Origin: Paraburkholderia sediminicola
Lineage (GTDB): Bacteria; Pseudomonadota; Gammaproteobacteria; Burkholderiales; Burkholderiaceae
DNA length: 64,000 nt
Assembly: GCF_902859805.1 (NCBI RefSeq)
Contig: NZ_CADIKC010000001.1
Location: 434,001 to 498,000, forward strand
Reading direction: 5' to 3'
This document shows, piece after piece, positions 25,891 through 34,950 of the stretch. Below the pieces are notes generated by a model. That model was not told where the DNA came from. It did no database searches and saw nothing but the letters and a program-made list of their open reading frames with translations. The position numbers and the translations under genes were made by a program. How positions within the stretch are numbered: position 1 is the first letter of the stretch; each line of letters begins with the position of its first letter.

Positions 25891-26250
25891 TTCTGTTTCC
25901 CCGTCACCCATGTCAAGAGAGGCCGGCCGCCGTGCAATGCGGCAATAGTCGCTTCTACTATAGGCAAGATTCGGAGATCCAAAGCGCAGTGGTTGGTTTT
26001 TTTAGCCGGTAACCCCACGTTACCAATCTAGCAACGCTGTTTCACCTGTGTCCAGACCGCTCTTCTACACTCCGAACCGTATTCAGAAGCAAAACAGTGG
26101 CAACCAGGCACTCGGATGCATGGCACCCCGGGTGAATAGCGCCGCGAGCAATGGCGTGAACAAATGGCTCGAACGCGGCCGCCTGGGCGGCTATTGAAAT
26201 GGCGCGCAAAAGCACCACTTTCGGAACACTCAATAGCAGGGTACTTTCAG
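25891..26250. other. Intergenic region upstream of the glycine-zipper gene
   Basis: This 360-bp divergent region shows no protein-like frame, stem-loop or repeat that I could support. It should contain promoters for the hypothetical gene on the minus strand and the small exported protein on the plus strand. Confidence 0.4.
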
Positions 26251-26487
26251 ATGAATGCTGGTTTTATCAAGGCCGCTCTCGCGGCGGTTGCACTCACTTT
26301 GGCAGCAGTCGGCACGGCAAACGCGGCCGGCTGTATGAAAGGCGCAGTGGTGGGCGGGGTTGCCGGCCACTATGCCGGGCATCATGCGGTCGTAGGCGCG
26401 GTGGGCGGTTGTCTGGTAGGCAGACATATGGCTAAAAAAGAAGCCGAAGAACGCGCAGCGCAACGTCAGCAAGTGAGGGCACAATAG
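26251..26487 (+). CDS. Small exported glycine-zipper protein
   Basis: A 78-residue protein with a signal peptide (hydrophobic 5-20, cut after about ANAA). The mature part has a glycine-zipper-like helix, GAVVGGVAGHYAGHHAVVGAVGGCLVG, with glycines at regular spacing, two cysteines and a Lys/Glu/Gln-rich tail. Such small proteins are found in the Burkholderia envelope and may insert in membranes or oligomerise; no specific role is known. ATG 26251 directly precedes the signal peptide; the frame upstream has no motif. The ribosome site is weak. Confidence 0.6.
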   Translation: MNAGFIKAALAAVALTLAAVGTANAAGCMKGAVVGGVAGHYAGHHAVVGAVGGCLVGRHMAKKEAEERAAQRQQVRAQ

Positions 26488-26497
26488 CCCGGCCTAT

Positions 26498-27571
26498 TCA
26501 CGCAATCCGTAGTCCGCGAGTCGGCAGAATCTCCTGCGTAATCACAAAACGGTGCTCTTTGACGGCGTCGTGAAAGCGCCGGTAATCACTTTTCTCAAAG
26601 GCGTCGCTCCACCGGGGGCGGTCCCCGCTGTCGTCGTCGGACTGCAAACCGGTGGCCTTATATTTCCAGGAGCCGAGCCCCTTGGCCACATAGTCAGGAA
26701 CCGACTCTGACAGGCCTGGAATGACATCGGTTTTCACCGCTTCGCAAATGGTCTGCAGGCGCTTGTTGTCGTCCAGGTTCCGATTGGTGTCGAGAAGCTT
26801 CGTGAGTGCGGCTGTGGCATCTTCCGGCAGACCGGGCTGGGATTCAAAATCTTCCCGTCCCGCGACGTAGGCACGCACCGCGCGGCAAGTCATCTCGGCG
26901 GCCTGCATGAACTCCGGCAGATTGTGCCTGTTGACGCGCTCGTTTCTGCCGTCGGTGTAATGCCATTTCGCCCACGGCTGGTCGGGATAGTGCAAAGCAG
27001 CCCCATGACCTACGGGCAGTGCAAGCGTCAGCACATCTTCCTCGACGTGTTGGACCAGATGCCGGGTGGCGCGGGTAAGACGGGCAAGCCAGCCTTCCCG
27101 CGTGCAATCCTCCGCCTCCAGCATATGAACGCGGTTCATCGGGCTTTCGATACCGGCGAAGCCCTGGTGGGCCCACGTATCGACGTATGCGTGCAGCGTC
27201 ACGCCCAGGCGGTGCAATGCCGTATCGGTGCCCCGCTGCCGGATTGCCCGGCGCACCACCTCGCGAGCAACTGCGCTATCCGGGCGGCACACCGCCTTCT
27301 CGTCAAGCGTCTCCCCCTCACCGGCAGGCAGAAAATGAAATGGTGTCCACACCAGACGGTTCTGGTCGTCTTCCGTGTTGGTGTAGTCGAATAGCTTGTG
27401 CGCCGTAGCAAAGCGCTCGAAAGTCTCGCCACCGGCAAAACGCAGTATTCCTGACGTGGTCGCGTCGTCGACATACTGGCAGGCATGGGCCACCGTGAGC
27501 GCATCGGCCGGCTCCATCCCGCCGAGACGGGCGACGATATAGACCACCCCGTAGTGAAAGTCGATATTCAT
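26498..27571 (-). CDS. DUF6765-like protein with conserved histidines
   Basis: A 357-residue protein that begins MNIDFHYGVVYIVARL, the start pattern I associate with the DUF6765 family. Further histidine/aspartate clusters are AHACQYVDDATTSG, FHFLPAGEGE, LHAYVDTWAHQGFAG and DVLTLALPVGHGAALHYPD. The arrangement recalls the zinc-dependent phospholipase C/S1-P1 nuclease fold, which uses several His and Asp ligands for metals; no activity is shown. ATG 27571 has CAGGAGCG at a good distance; the longer frame upstream is without motifs. No signal peptide. It is convergent with the glycine-zipper gene. Confidence 0.65.
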   Translation of the reverse strand: MNIDFHYGVVYIVARLGGMEPADALTVAHACQYVDDATTSGILRFAGGETFERFATAHKLFDYTNTEDDQNRLVWTPFHFLPAGEGETLDEKAVCRPDSAVAREVVRRAIRQRGTDTALHRLGVTLHAYVDTWAHQGFAGIESPMNRVHMLEAEDCTREGWLARLTRATRHLVQHVEEDVLTLALPVGHGAALHYPDQPWAKWHYTDGRNERVNRHNLPEFMQAAEMTCRAVRAYVAGREDFESQPGLPEDATAALTKLLDTNRNLDDNKRLQTICEAVKTDVIPGLSESVPDYVAKGLGSWKYKATGLQSDDDSGDRPRWSDAFEKSDYRRFHDAVKEHRFVITQEILPTRGLRIA

Positions 27572-27979
27572 GGAAAACGCTCCTGAGGCGCGACGAATGA
27601 CGGCTAGATCTTCCGGAATGCGCAAAGCGGCGATTGCAGTGTCGCCGCACGCGCAGAGGGTAAACGACCGAGTGCAGCAGGACTTTAAAAAGAACGCTAC
27701 TACTTTTAGGGGAACGGGCACGCCGCCCCTACCCCACACGTGATCTGAATGCACTCGCCGCGCTGCGTGACAATCGGATTTTCGTCAGCCGGGTGAGGCG
27801 AGAACTTCTATTCTTTTAGAAGATCCAGTCGATCGGCAATATGTCAGGTTCGATCATCGCGAGAGTAGCTCGACTTTTATCGCAGACGGATTTCAGTGAA
27901 CAAATGCAGTGCCCTGAAAAAGAAAAACCCCGCTTCGGTCTCCGGGGCGGGGTTCAGTCTCAGCGCATTTCGTACGGTA
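27572..27979. other. Intergenic region between DUF6765 and fkbP-type genes
   Basis: This 408-bp stretch holds the terminator of the FKBP gene (27926-27954) and, nearer the DUF6765 gene, AT-rich DNA with a short hairpin CTTCTA/TAGAAG at 27805-27822. The rest contains the DUF6765 promoter region. No gene is supported. Confidence 0.5.
27924..27954 (-). terminator. Rho-independent terminator of the FKBP gene
   Basis: An 8-bp stem, AACCCCGC at 27926-27933 with its complement at 27947-27954, is followed on the minus strand by a T-rich run. It lies 26 bp after the FKBP stop codon. Confidence 0.8.
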
Positions 27980-28378
27980 TTACTTAACGATACCTACGAG
28001 TTCGACTTCAAACGTCAGATCGCTATTCGGCGGAATCGGGCCGACTCCGCGCTCGCCATAGGCCGTGGCCGACGGGCAGGTCAGCTTGGCCTTCTCACCG
28101 ACCTTCATCTTTTGCACGCCTTGCGTCCAGCACGGAATCACGCGATTGAGCGGGAAGGTTGCCGGACCGCCATGCTTCGCCGAGCTGTCGAACTCGGTGC
28201 CGTTAGCAAGCGTGCCGCGATAGTTGACCTTGACGACATCGTCTGCGGCCGGCTGGGCGCCCGTGCCCTGCGTAAGATGTTCAACGACTACGCCGGAAGG
28301 CAGTTTCTCAGTGGTGGAAGCGGCCATCGCCGTCGAAGAAAGAACAGCCGCGGCGACCAAAGCAACGATAGATTTCAA
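27980..28378 (-). CDS. Exported FKBP-type peptidyl-prolyl isomerase
   Basis: A 132-residue protein with a signal peptide (cut after AMAA, about residue 20) and one FKBP domain: VKVNYRGTLANGTEFDSS, FPLNRVIPCWTQGVQKMKVGEKAKLTCPSATAYGERG and IPPNSDLTFEVEL. It catalyses cis-trans isomerisation of prolyl bonds in the periplasm. The usual VIxGW motif is VIPCW here. Monocistronic: it has its own terminator downstream, and a divergent transporter gene lies 221 bp upstream. Length is normal for the short exported FKBPs. Confidence 0.92.
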   Translation of the reverse strand: MKSIVALVAAAVLSSTAMAASTTEKLPSGVVVEHLTQGTGAQPAADDVVKVNYRGTLANGTEFDSSAKHGGPATFPLNRVIPCWTQGVQKMKVGEKAKLTCPSATAYGERGVGPIPPNSDLTFEVELVGIVK

Positions 28379-28599
28379 AGCGAGTCTCCAGGTGGGTAGT
28401 GCGTGTCATTGTAGCGGATGACATGTTGCACGCCACCGACCGTCGATGCCGGCCAATCACAGACGCAAAGGCCATTGAGCGGCGGGTGCCCGTGGCACAG
28501 AGAATGCTACTTCCTGAGGAGCGACACGCAGGGTCGCCACCCGGCGCGCACGCGCGCTATACAAGCGACTCAATACGGTTCCTTCCGCAGGCGGATACC

Positions 28600-29889
28600 A
28601 TGACCACTGAAAACCTGGAACCGGAACTTGTCGTTGAAGATATCGCTGAACGCTCCTGGATGAAGCGGCTAGGTCCCGGCCTGATCACCGGCGCCGCGGA
28701 CGACGATCCGAGCGGCATCGCCACCTATTCGCAGGCCGGCGCGCAATTCGGCTTCGGATTGCTATGGACGTTGCTGATCACCTACCCGCTGATGGTGTCG
28801 ATACAACTGGTCAGTGCGCGCATGGGACGGGTGACCGGCAGTGGACTCGCAACCAATCTGCGCCGTCACTACCCCGCTCCGCTCCTGTATCTCGCGATAC
28901 TGGTGCTGCTCGCGGCCAACACCATCAATATCGCGGCAGATCTCGCAGCAATGGGCGCCGCCGCCAAACTGGTGATCGGCGGGCCGGTACAACTCTATGT
29001 CGCGTTGTTCGGCACGGCGTCGCTGCTGATGCAGGTATTCATTCCATACGATCGCTATGCAAGCATTCTGAAATGGCTGACGCTCGCGTTGTTCGCGTAC
29101 GTCGCCATCATCTTCGTGATTCCGATTGATTGGAAAGCCGTCGGACTGAGCATCGTGAAACCGCCAGTCCAACTGTCCGGCGACTATCTGACGACCGTGG
29201 TCGCGGTGCTCGGGACAACCATCAGCCCATATCTTTTCTTCTGGCAGGCGTCGCAGGAAGTCGAGGAGATCCGCTCGAATCCAGCGCAGCGAGCGCTTTT
29301 ACGCGCGCCGCTGCAGGCGTCCGCACAACTGAAGCGGATCAACACGGACACGTGGGTCGGCATGGCCGTTTCGAACGGTGTGGCGTTTTTCATCATGCTC
29401 ACTGCCGCCGCCACGCTGCACGCGCATCACATCGAAGTCAAAACCACCGCCGACGCGGCCAGTGCGCTCAAGCCGATTGCCGGCAACCTGGCGTTTGCAC
29501 TATTCAGCCTCGGCATTATCGGCACGGGTCTGCTGGCGTTGCCGGTGCTGGCGGGTTCGGCCGCCTACGCGGCTGCAGGCACGATGAAATGGCGTAACAG
29601 TCTGGCGTTGCAGGTGAATCTGGCGAAGCAGTTTTATGGTGTGATCGCGGTGGCAATTCTAGGCGGCATTGCGCTCACGTTCATGCGACTCGACCCAATC
29701 AAAGCGTTGTATTGGAGCGCGGTGATCAACGGTGTCGCAGCCGTGCCGATCATGGTACTCGTGATGGTGATGGCGGCCAGCCCCAAGGTGATGGGCCAGT
29801 TCGTCGTGACCGGCTGGTTGCGCTGGCTCGGCTGGATCGCCACCGCAGCAATGGGGCTCGCTGCGGTTGGCATGTTCTGGCCAGGATGA
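28600..29889 (+). CDS. NRAMP-family divalent metal transporter, atypical motifs
   Basis: A 429-residue transporter with about 11 membrane helices. The first helix has ADDDPSGIATYSQAGAQFGF (around 33-52) where canonical NRAMP proteins have DPGN, and the sixth has GTTISPYLFFWQASQEV (205-221) where they have a methionine-proline-histidine. So the metal-site residues differ (S209 in place of Met), suggesting another ion preference such as magnesium, as in NRAMP-related magnesium transporters, or none known. ATG 28600 begins the typical N-terminus; the frame upstream to 28399 is without motifs. The gene ends before a stem-loop and is convergent with the nitrilase gene. Confidence 0.82.
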   Translation: MTTENLEPELVVEDIAERSWMKRLGPGLITGAADDDPSGIATYSQAGAQFGFGLLWTLLITYPLMVSIQLVSARMGRVTGSGLATNLRRHYPAPLLYLAILVLLAANTINIAADLAAMGAAAKLVIGGPVQLYVALFGTASLLMQVFIPYDRYASILKWLTLALFAYVAIIFVIPIDWKAVGLSIVKPPVQLSGDYLTTVVAVLGTTISPYLFFWQASQEVEEIRSNPAQRALLRAPLQASAQLKRINTDTWVGMAVSNGVAFFIMLTAAATLHAHHIEVKTTADAASALKPIAGNLAFALFSLGIIGTGLLALPVLAGSAAYAAAGTMKWRNSLALQVNLAKQFYGVIAVAILGGIALTFMRLDPIKALYWSAVINGVAAVPIMVLVMVMAASPKVMGQFVVTGWLRWLGWIATAAMGLAAVGMFWPG

Positions 29890-29914
29890 TTGCGTCTGAA
29901 CCTATTCGATGTTC

Positions 29915-29952
29915 TCGCCGGGAAACGGTAACAGCCCGCTCCCGGCGATTTT
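29915..29952 (+). terminator. Stem-loop terminator after the NRAMP-like gene
   Basis: A 9-bp stem, TCGCCGGGA at 29915-29923 and TCCCGGCGA at 29940-29948, followed by TTTT, lies 25 bp after the transporter stop codon. The 16-nt loop is long, but position and T-run fit. Confidence 0.65.
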
Positions 29953-29965
29953 GCCGCGCGTGGGG

Positions 29966-30832
29966 TTAATCCAGACGATGCACCACGTAGCCACCCACCG
30001 CCTCGACGGCGTGCGCCTTGAAGTCCGCGAGCATCGTTTCGCGCTCGCGGACATCGGCTAGAACAGCTGGATCGAGTAGCGCGGTAATCACTTCCTCGCG
30101 ATCGCGGCTTGCTTCCGATACCACGTCGCCATAGGGGCCCCAGACCGCGCTCGCGCCGCACGTTTCCCAGCCGCCGGTTGTGCCGACGTGATTCGACATG
30201 AGCACGTACAGCGTGTTGTCAAAAGCACGCGCGGGGAACCAGATGCGTGACTGGTGATAGCCCGTCGTCACGCTGAAGAGCGCACTCACCAGGTAAGCGT
30301 GCGCGCCGTTCACCGCAGCGCTGCGTGCGTGCTCGGGAAAGCCGGAGTCGTAGCACACGCCGAGCGCGAGCCGCCATCCGTCGATCTCCAGCATGCAGCC
30401 TTGCGTGCCGGGCCGGTAAATCTTTGTCTCGCCGCTATAGAGATGCTGCTTGTGATACGACTCGATCAGCTCGCCGGAGCGGTTGAACACCAACGACGAA
30501 ATATGAAGACCGTCCACGCCGCCCATGCCACGTGTTGCCGCGCCGACGATTACGGCGATCTCGCGCTCGCGGCAAACTTCGCGAATCGGCTCGAGCCGTG
30601 CATCGTGTTCGTCGAATGCGTATCTGGCGGGGTCGCCGGCAATCAGATCAGGCTCGTAGCCGCTTAGGAATTTCTCGGGAAAGACCACCAGTTTCGCGCC
30701 GCGGTCGGCGGCGATGCTGGTCAGTTCGACCGTTCTGGCGATGTTTGCCGTGACGTCACCGGAAACCGGTTGCGCTTGCGCTGCCGCGATTCGCAATGGT
30801 GCTTGCGGCAGCGGGGCCTGTTTATTGTTCAA
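29966..30832 (-). CDS. Carbon-nitrogen hydrolase (nitrilase superfamily)
   Basis: A 288-residue cytoplasmic amidase or nitrilase-like enzyme with the E-K-C catalytic triad: E53 in VVFPEKFLSGYE, K128 in SYHKQHLYSGE and C160 in LALGVCYDSGFPEHAR. These are the family's three conserved blocks in the right order. The specific substrate cannot be read from sequence; aliphatic amidase or omega-amidase-like activities are common in the family. No operon partner: it is convergent with the NRAMP-like gene and about 270 bp from the next gene. Confidence 0.87.
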   Translation of the reverse strand: MNNKQAPLPQAPLRIAAAQAQPVSGDVTANIARTVELTSIAADRGAKLVVFPEKFLSGYEPDLIAGDPARYAFDEHDARLEPIREVCREREIAVIVGAATRGMGGVDGLHISSLVFNRSGELIESYHKQHLYSGETKIYRPGTQGCMLEIDGWRLALGVCYDSGFPEHARSAAVNGAHAYLVSALFSVTTGYHQSRIWFPARAFDNTLYVLMSNHVGTTGGWETCGASAVWGPYGDVVSEASRDREEVITALLDPAVLADVRERETMLADFKAHAVEAVGGYVVHRLD

Positions 30833-31101
30833 CGCGGACTCCGTTGTGAATGGACTGATGCGGTGTGGCCGCCGGAGGGGCGGCTCTGGCGTTCTATGCG
30901 GTGGGCGTGACCCGGTATTTAATCATGGACGGCACTTTATCAGGCCGATGCTGTTTGTGTTCTTGTGGGCCGCGTCGAATGGATGCTTGCTGAACCGCCG
31001 AGGGTTGCAAGACGCGTTAGTGGCCGTGGACGGCGGCCTCGTGAAGGGTTAAATCCAAAGGCGCGCAGCAACGCTGTGCCCAACGTTCCGCACGGTTCCG
31101 C

Positions 31102-32088
31102 TCAGTTCACCTCGACCACGACTTTGCCTCGCGCGCTGCCGTCGGCCAACGCTTCATAAGCACGCTGCGCGGTGCCCAGATCAAAGCGCCGCGCGTCGAG
31201 TCGGGGCGCGAGCCTGTTTTCTTCGGCGAGCCGCGCCGCCACACGCAGCATCTCACCGTGATGCGCGCGGCCTTTCCCGGAAAGCAATGCATGCAGCGTA
31301 AACACGCCCGAGTAGGTGGCTTCGCGAAACGACAGTGGCGCTAGTGCATGCGTGCCCCATCCGAGCGCGCTCACCACATGGCCAAAATGCCTCACGGCAG
31401 CAAACGACGCGTCGAGCGTCGTCCCGCCAACCGTATCGACGACCAGGTCGAAACCCACACCATCCGTCGCAGACTGGACATATTGCTCGACTGACTGTGC
31501 ACGGTAATCGATCGGCCTGACGCCGAGTACCTCCACCACGCCGCGGTCGCGCTCGCTCACGGTCGCAAAGACCTTCCCACCCAGCGCGAGCGCCAACTGC
31601 ACCGAGATGTATCCGACACCGCCCGCCCCGCCATGCACAAGCACCGTTTGCCCTGTCTGCAAATGCGCACGATCGACAATGCCCGAGTACGCCGTGATGA
31701 AAGCAAGCGGCAAAGCCGCGGCTTCGCGCATGGAAAGATTAGACGGTTTCAAGGCCAGCAGATCCGCATCGACCGATGCATATTGCGCCAGCGAGCCTTG
31801 CAGGCCACCCACGCCACCCGTCATTCCGTACACCTGATCACCTGCCTTGAACCGGTCGACACCTGCGCCCACTGCCTCGACGACGCCGGCCATGTCGATC
31901 CCCAGCACCGCCGGCAATGGATGCTTCGCGTGCCCGGCGGCGCCGGCACGGATTTTTGTGTCGAGCGGATTCAGGCCGCTCGCGGCGATTCGCACCAGCA
32001 CATCGCCGCGCGCAGGATCAGGGCGCGGTAGTTCGGTCAGTTCGAACGGGCCGTCGTACTGCTTAAGAACAAGAGCTTGCATGGACAT
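31102..32088 (-). CDS. Zinc-type alcohol dehydrogenase-like / NADPH:quinone reductase
   Basis: A 328-residue medium-chain dehydrogenase/reductase without the usual zinc cysteines, typical of quinone-reductase and enoyl-reductase members. Seen are VLVRIAASGLNPLDTKIR, PAVLGIDMAGVV and the NADPH motif VHGGAGGVGYISVQLA. It should reduce quinones or activated alkenes in the cytoplasm. The start at ATG 32088 is preceded by GGGGAGACG; the frame continues to 32322 without MDR features. The BBE oxidase gene is divergent, some 420 bp upstream. Exact substrate unknown. Confidence 0.85.
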   Translation of the reverse strand: MSMQALVLKQYDGPFELTELPRPDPARGDVLVRIAASGLNPLDTKIRAGAAGHAKHPLPAVLGIDMAGVVEAVGAGVDRFKAGDQVYGMTGGVGGLQGSLAQYASVDADLLALKPSNLSMREAAALPLAFITAYSGIVDRAHLQTGQTVLVHGGAGGVGYISVQLALALGGKVFATVSERDRGVVEVLGVRPIDYRAQSVEQYVQSATDGVGFDLVVDTVGGTTLDASFAAVRHFGHVVSALGWGTHALAPLSFREATYSGVFTLHALLSGKGRAHHGEMLRVAARLAEENRLAPRLDARRFDLGTAQRAYEALADGSARGKVVVEVN

Positions 32089-32508
32089 CACGTCTCCCCA
32101 GCCGTTGATCGTGAACGAGTCGATACGGGCATATTCCTCCGTGCGATACCACATGTAAATCGACACGTCACCACGGTACGCAGACGAAAATGCCACCGTT
32201 CGGCCAAAAGTGTCGCCGCACAGCCACCAGCACGGCGCACAACCAACACTTCCTATCGCGGTCTTTTCCCGAAGCATTTCCACCATACGCGTGAGCGGCG
32301 ACAGCCATGTCTGGTACCGCAACGCACGGACACTTGCCGCACGTGCTTTCGCGCGGCGTCGATCGTGGACGCGGGTTTACCTTTGTTTGACTTACGGAAG
32401 CAGAGCCGTTTACTGGACGCAACTTGAACCTGTCCAGACGCTTTCAATTTGCTTTGTTCAGCTGAATGGTGTTCCGAAAGCGTCTCCTATTATGTCTGGA
32501 GGTGTGTC

Positions 32509-33897
32509 ATGGTAAGCGTGTCCAGCAGCGCCGCTGAAGAACTCAAAGCCGCGATCCGGGGCGAACTGTTGCGGCCCGGCGACGCGGGTTTCGACGAGGC
32601 CCGCAGCATCTGGAATGCAATGATCGACCGGCATCCGGCGTTGATTCTGCGCTGCGCCGGCGTGGCCGACGTGCGCCGCGGCGTAGCATTCGCGCGCGAC
32701 AACAATCTGCCGCTGGCAGTGCATAGCGGCGGCCATAACATCGCCGGCACCGCGCTATGCGACGACGGCCTCGTGATCGATCTGTCGCCGATGAAATCCG
32801 TCTTCATCGACCCGGTCGCGAAGCGCGCGTATGTCGAACCTGGTGCTACGCTCGCCGATTTCGACCACGAAGCGCAAGCGTTCGGACTCGCTACGCCACT
32901 TGGCATCAACTCGACCACTGGCGTGGCAGGTCTGACGCTAGGTGGCGGGTTCGGCTGGCTGAGCCGCAGATATGGCATGACCGTCGACAATCTGATTTCA
33001 GCAGACGTGGTCACTGCCGACGGAGAGTTGCTACATGCAAGCGCGGACTCGCACGACGATCTGTTCTGGGCAATTCGTGGCGGCGGCGGCAATTTCGGCG
33101 TCGTGACGCGCTTCGAGTTCGCGCTGCATCCGGTCGGGCCGCTCGTATACGGCGGCCTCGTCGTGCTGCCGATCGATCAGGCGAAAAATGCCCTGCTCCA
33201 ATACCGCACGGCTGCAGAACAGATGCCGGAGGAGCTGAGCGTATGGGCCGTCCTACGGCTTGCGCCGCCGCTGCCGTTCCTGCCGCCCGAAGTGCACGGC
33301 AAACCGGTCATCGTATTCGCGATGTGCTACACGGGCCCTCTCGAAAACGGGCCGTCTGTGGTGGAGGCGGTACGCGGCTTCGGCACGCCGGTCGGCGAAC
33401 ATCTTGGGCCGATGCCGTACGCCATGTGGCAACAGGCGTTCGATCCACTACTCACGCCGGGCGCTCGTAACTACTGGAAGTCGCACAACCTCGACAAAAT
33501 ATCGGACGGTCTCATCGATGCGCTGCTCGATGCGATCGGCAAGCTGCCGTCACCGCAGTGCGAAATTTTCTTCGGGCAGATCGGGGCGCAAACGAGCCGG
33601 GTGCCGGTCGAAGCCACAGCCTATTCGAGCCGCGACACGCAATATGCGATGAACGTGCACGGCCGTTGGGATGACGCGAGCGATGACGAGCGCTGCATTG
33701 CCTGGGCCCGTGCTTTCTTCGATGCAGCCGCACCTTTCTCTCTAGGGAGCGTGTACGTCAACTTCATGACGCAGGAGGAAGGCGGCCGGGTGGCCGACGC
33801 GTATGGGCCGAACTACGCGCGTCTCGTCGCCGTGAAGAACCGCTACGACCCGCACAACCTGTTCCGCCACAACCAGAACATCCGCCCGGCGGCCTAG
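32509..33897 (+). CDS. FAD-linked oxidase of the BBE family
   Basis: A 462-residue flavin oxidoreductase with an N-terminal FAD-binding_4 (PCMH) domain and a C-terminal BBE segment (NFMTQEEGGRVADAYGPNYARL and KNRYDPHNLFRHNQNI). VHSGGHNIAG at 71-80 includes the histidine (H76) that usually binds FAD covalently. GVAGLTLGGGFGWLSRRYG lacks the cysteine used for a second covalent bond, so single attachment is expected. Relatives oxidise sugars, nicotine-type amines or alkaloids; no signal peptide is seen. The start at ATG 32509 has GGAGGTG upstream. No neighbour suggests the substrate. Confidence 0.87.
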   Translation: MVSVSSSAAEELKAAIRGELLRPGDAGFDEARSIWNAMIDRHPALILRCAGVADVRRGVAFARDNNLPLAVHSGGHNIAGTALCDDGLVIDLSPMKSVFIDPVAKRAYVEPGATLADFDHEAQAFGLATPLGINSTTGVAGLTLGGGFGWLSRRYGMTVDNLISADVVTADGELLHASADSHDDLFWAIRGGGGNFGVVTRFEFALHPVGPLVYGGLVVLPIDQAKNALLQYRTAAEQMPEELSVWAVLRLAPPLPFLPPEVHGKPVIVFAMCYTGPLENGPSVVEAVRGFGTPVGEHLGPMPYAMWQQAFDPLLTPGARNYWKSHNLDKISDGLIDALLDAIGKLPSPQCEIFFGQIGAQTSRVPVEATAYSSRDTQYAMNVHGRWDDASDDERCIAWARAFFDAAAPFSLGSVYVNFMTQEEGGRVADAYGPNYARLVAVKNRYDPHNLFRHNQNIRPAA

Positions 33898-34121
33898 GAA
33901 TCGAGGAGGATCGAGTGGGATGGGGGAAAGCGGCGTTGAACGCCGTGCATCCCCCCGCGAACGTCAGTGCATGACAGTTGTCTATACTCAGGCCGCGGCG
34001 TCGGGCACGCTAAATGCTGCCTGGCAGGTATACGGGCTACAGACGTATGCATGTGCCGAGCTCATGGCACTCACTGTCACACAAGAAAACGCAATCTTCA
34101 CTACGCACACGGAGAACAATC

Positions 34122-34712
34122 ATGCGCAGACGACAATTCATCATGACCTCGAGCGCCGCTTTGGCTACGGTGGGTCTTGGCCTCGCCGGCTGCACGACCA
34201 CGTCGCCATCCTCGGGCGCGTCTGAGTCGGCGAATGCCGGCAAGCGCGACACGATCAACGCCGGCGTCGATTCCACCTTGTCGCGGCTCTACGCGAACGT
34301 CACCGGCTCGCGTGAACTGGTCGCCAAGGCGCGCGGCGTGCTCGTGTTCCCGTCGGTGATTTCGGCGGGCTTCTGGGTTGGCGGGCAATACGGCGAAGGC
34401 TCGTTGCGCGTGGGCGGCCGCACGACCGGTTACTACAGCACCGTTGCGGGGTCGTTCGGTTTGCAGATCGGCGCGCAGTCCAAAGCGCTGGTCTTCCTGT
34501 TCATGACGCAGGAGGCGCTGGACAAATTCCTCAGCAGCCAGGGTTGGGCAGCAGGGGCCGATGCAACGGTCGCCGTCCTGAAGGTCGGTGCAAATGGCGC
34601 TGTCGATACCTCGACTGCCACCAGTCCGGTCGAAGCGTTTGTGCTGACGAACGGCGGTTTGATGGCCGGTGTGTCGCTCGAAGGCACGAAGGTCTCACGT
34701 CTGATCATCTGA
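34122..34712 (+). CDS. YSC84-related lipoprotein
   Basis: A 196-residue exported lipoprotein. The N-terminus is MRRRQFIMTSSAALATVGLG with a lipobox LAGC (cysteine at 24), and has a twin-arginine look. The mature part carries the YSC84/lipid-binding pattern: KARGVLVFPSVISAGFWVGGQYGEGSLRVGG, TTGYYSTVAGSFGLQIGAQSKALVFLFM and a C-terminal block NGGLMAGVSLEGTKVSRL. Eukaryotic YSC84 domains bind lipids and actin; bacterial lipoproteins of this group have no proven job. Start ATG 34122 has GGAGAAC upstream. It is convergent with the chemoreceptor gene. Confidence 0.8.
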   Translation: MRRRQFIMTSSAALATVGLGLAGCTTTSPSSGASESANAGKRDTINAGVDSTLSRLYANVTGSRELVAKARGVLVFPSVISAGFWVGGQYGEGSLRVGGRTTGYYSTVAGSFGLQIGAQSKALVFLFMTQEALDKFLSSQGWAAGADATVAVLKVGANGAVDTSTATSPVEAFVLTNGGLMAGVSLEGTKVSRLII

Positions 34713-34758
34713 GCGATCGCTCGCTAGCTCAGAGTCAGGCGCCGTCATGCAGCTGGTC

Positions 34759-34788
34759 GCGTGACGCCTCCGTCAGGGGGCGTCACGC
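34759..34788. other. Hairpin between convergent genes
   Basis: GCGTGACGCC at 34759-34768 pairs with its complement at 34779-34788, a 10-bp stem lying 47 bp after the lipoprotein stop and about 160 bp from the chemoreceptor stop. No T-run follows on either strand, so termination is unproven. Confidence 0.4.
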
Positions 34789-34950
34789 GCGCCACGATGA
34801 CCGTGCTGGTCGTATCACCAGTGAGCATCGCCAGTCATATTGACCAGATCGCGGCAAAAACTCACCCGTTTTACAATTCCGCCAGGCCACCGCGCCACCT
34901 TGGCGACGACATTCAGTCTCTGACGAGCGCCGCGCGTGCCTCCACGCGGT

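Noticed and set aside
28379..28599. Metal-sensing riboswitch before the NRAMP-like gene
   Set aside because: No yybP-ykoY or M-box landmark or stable multi-stem structure could be recognised.
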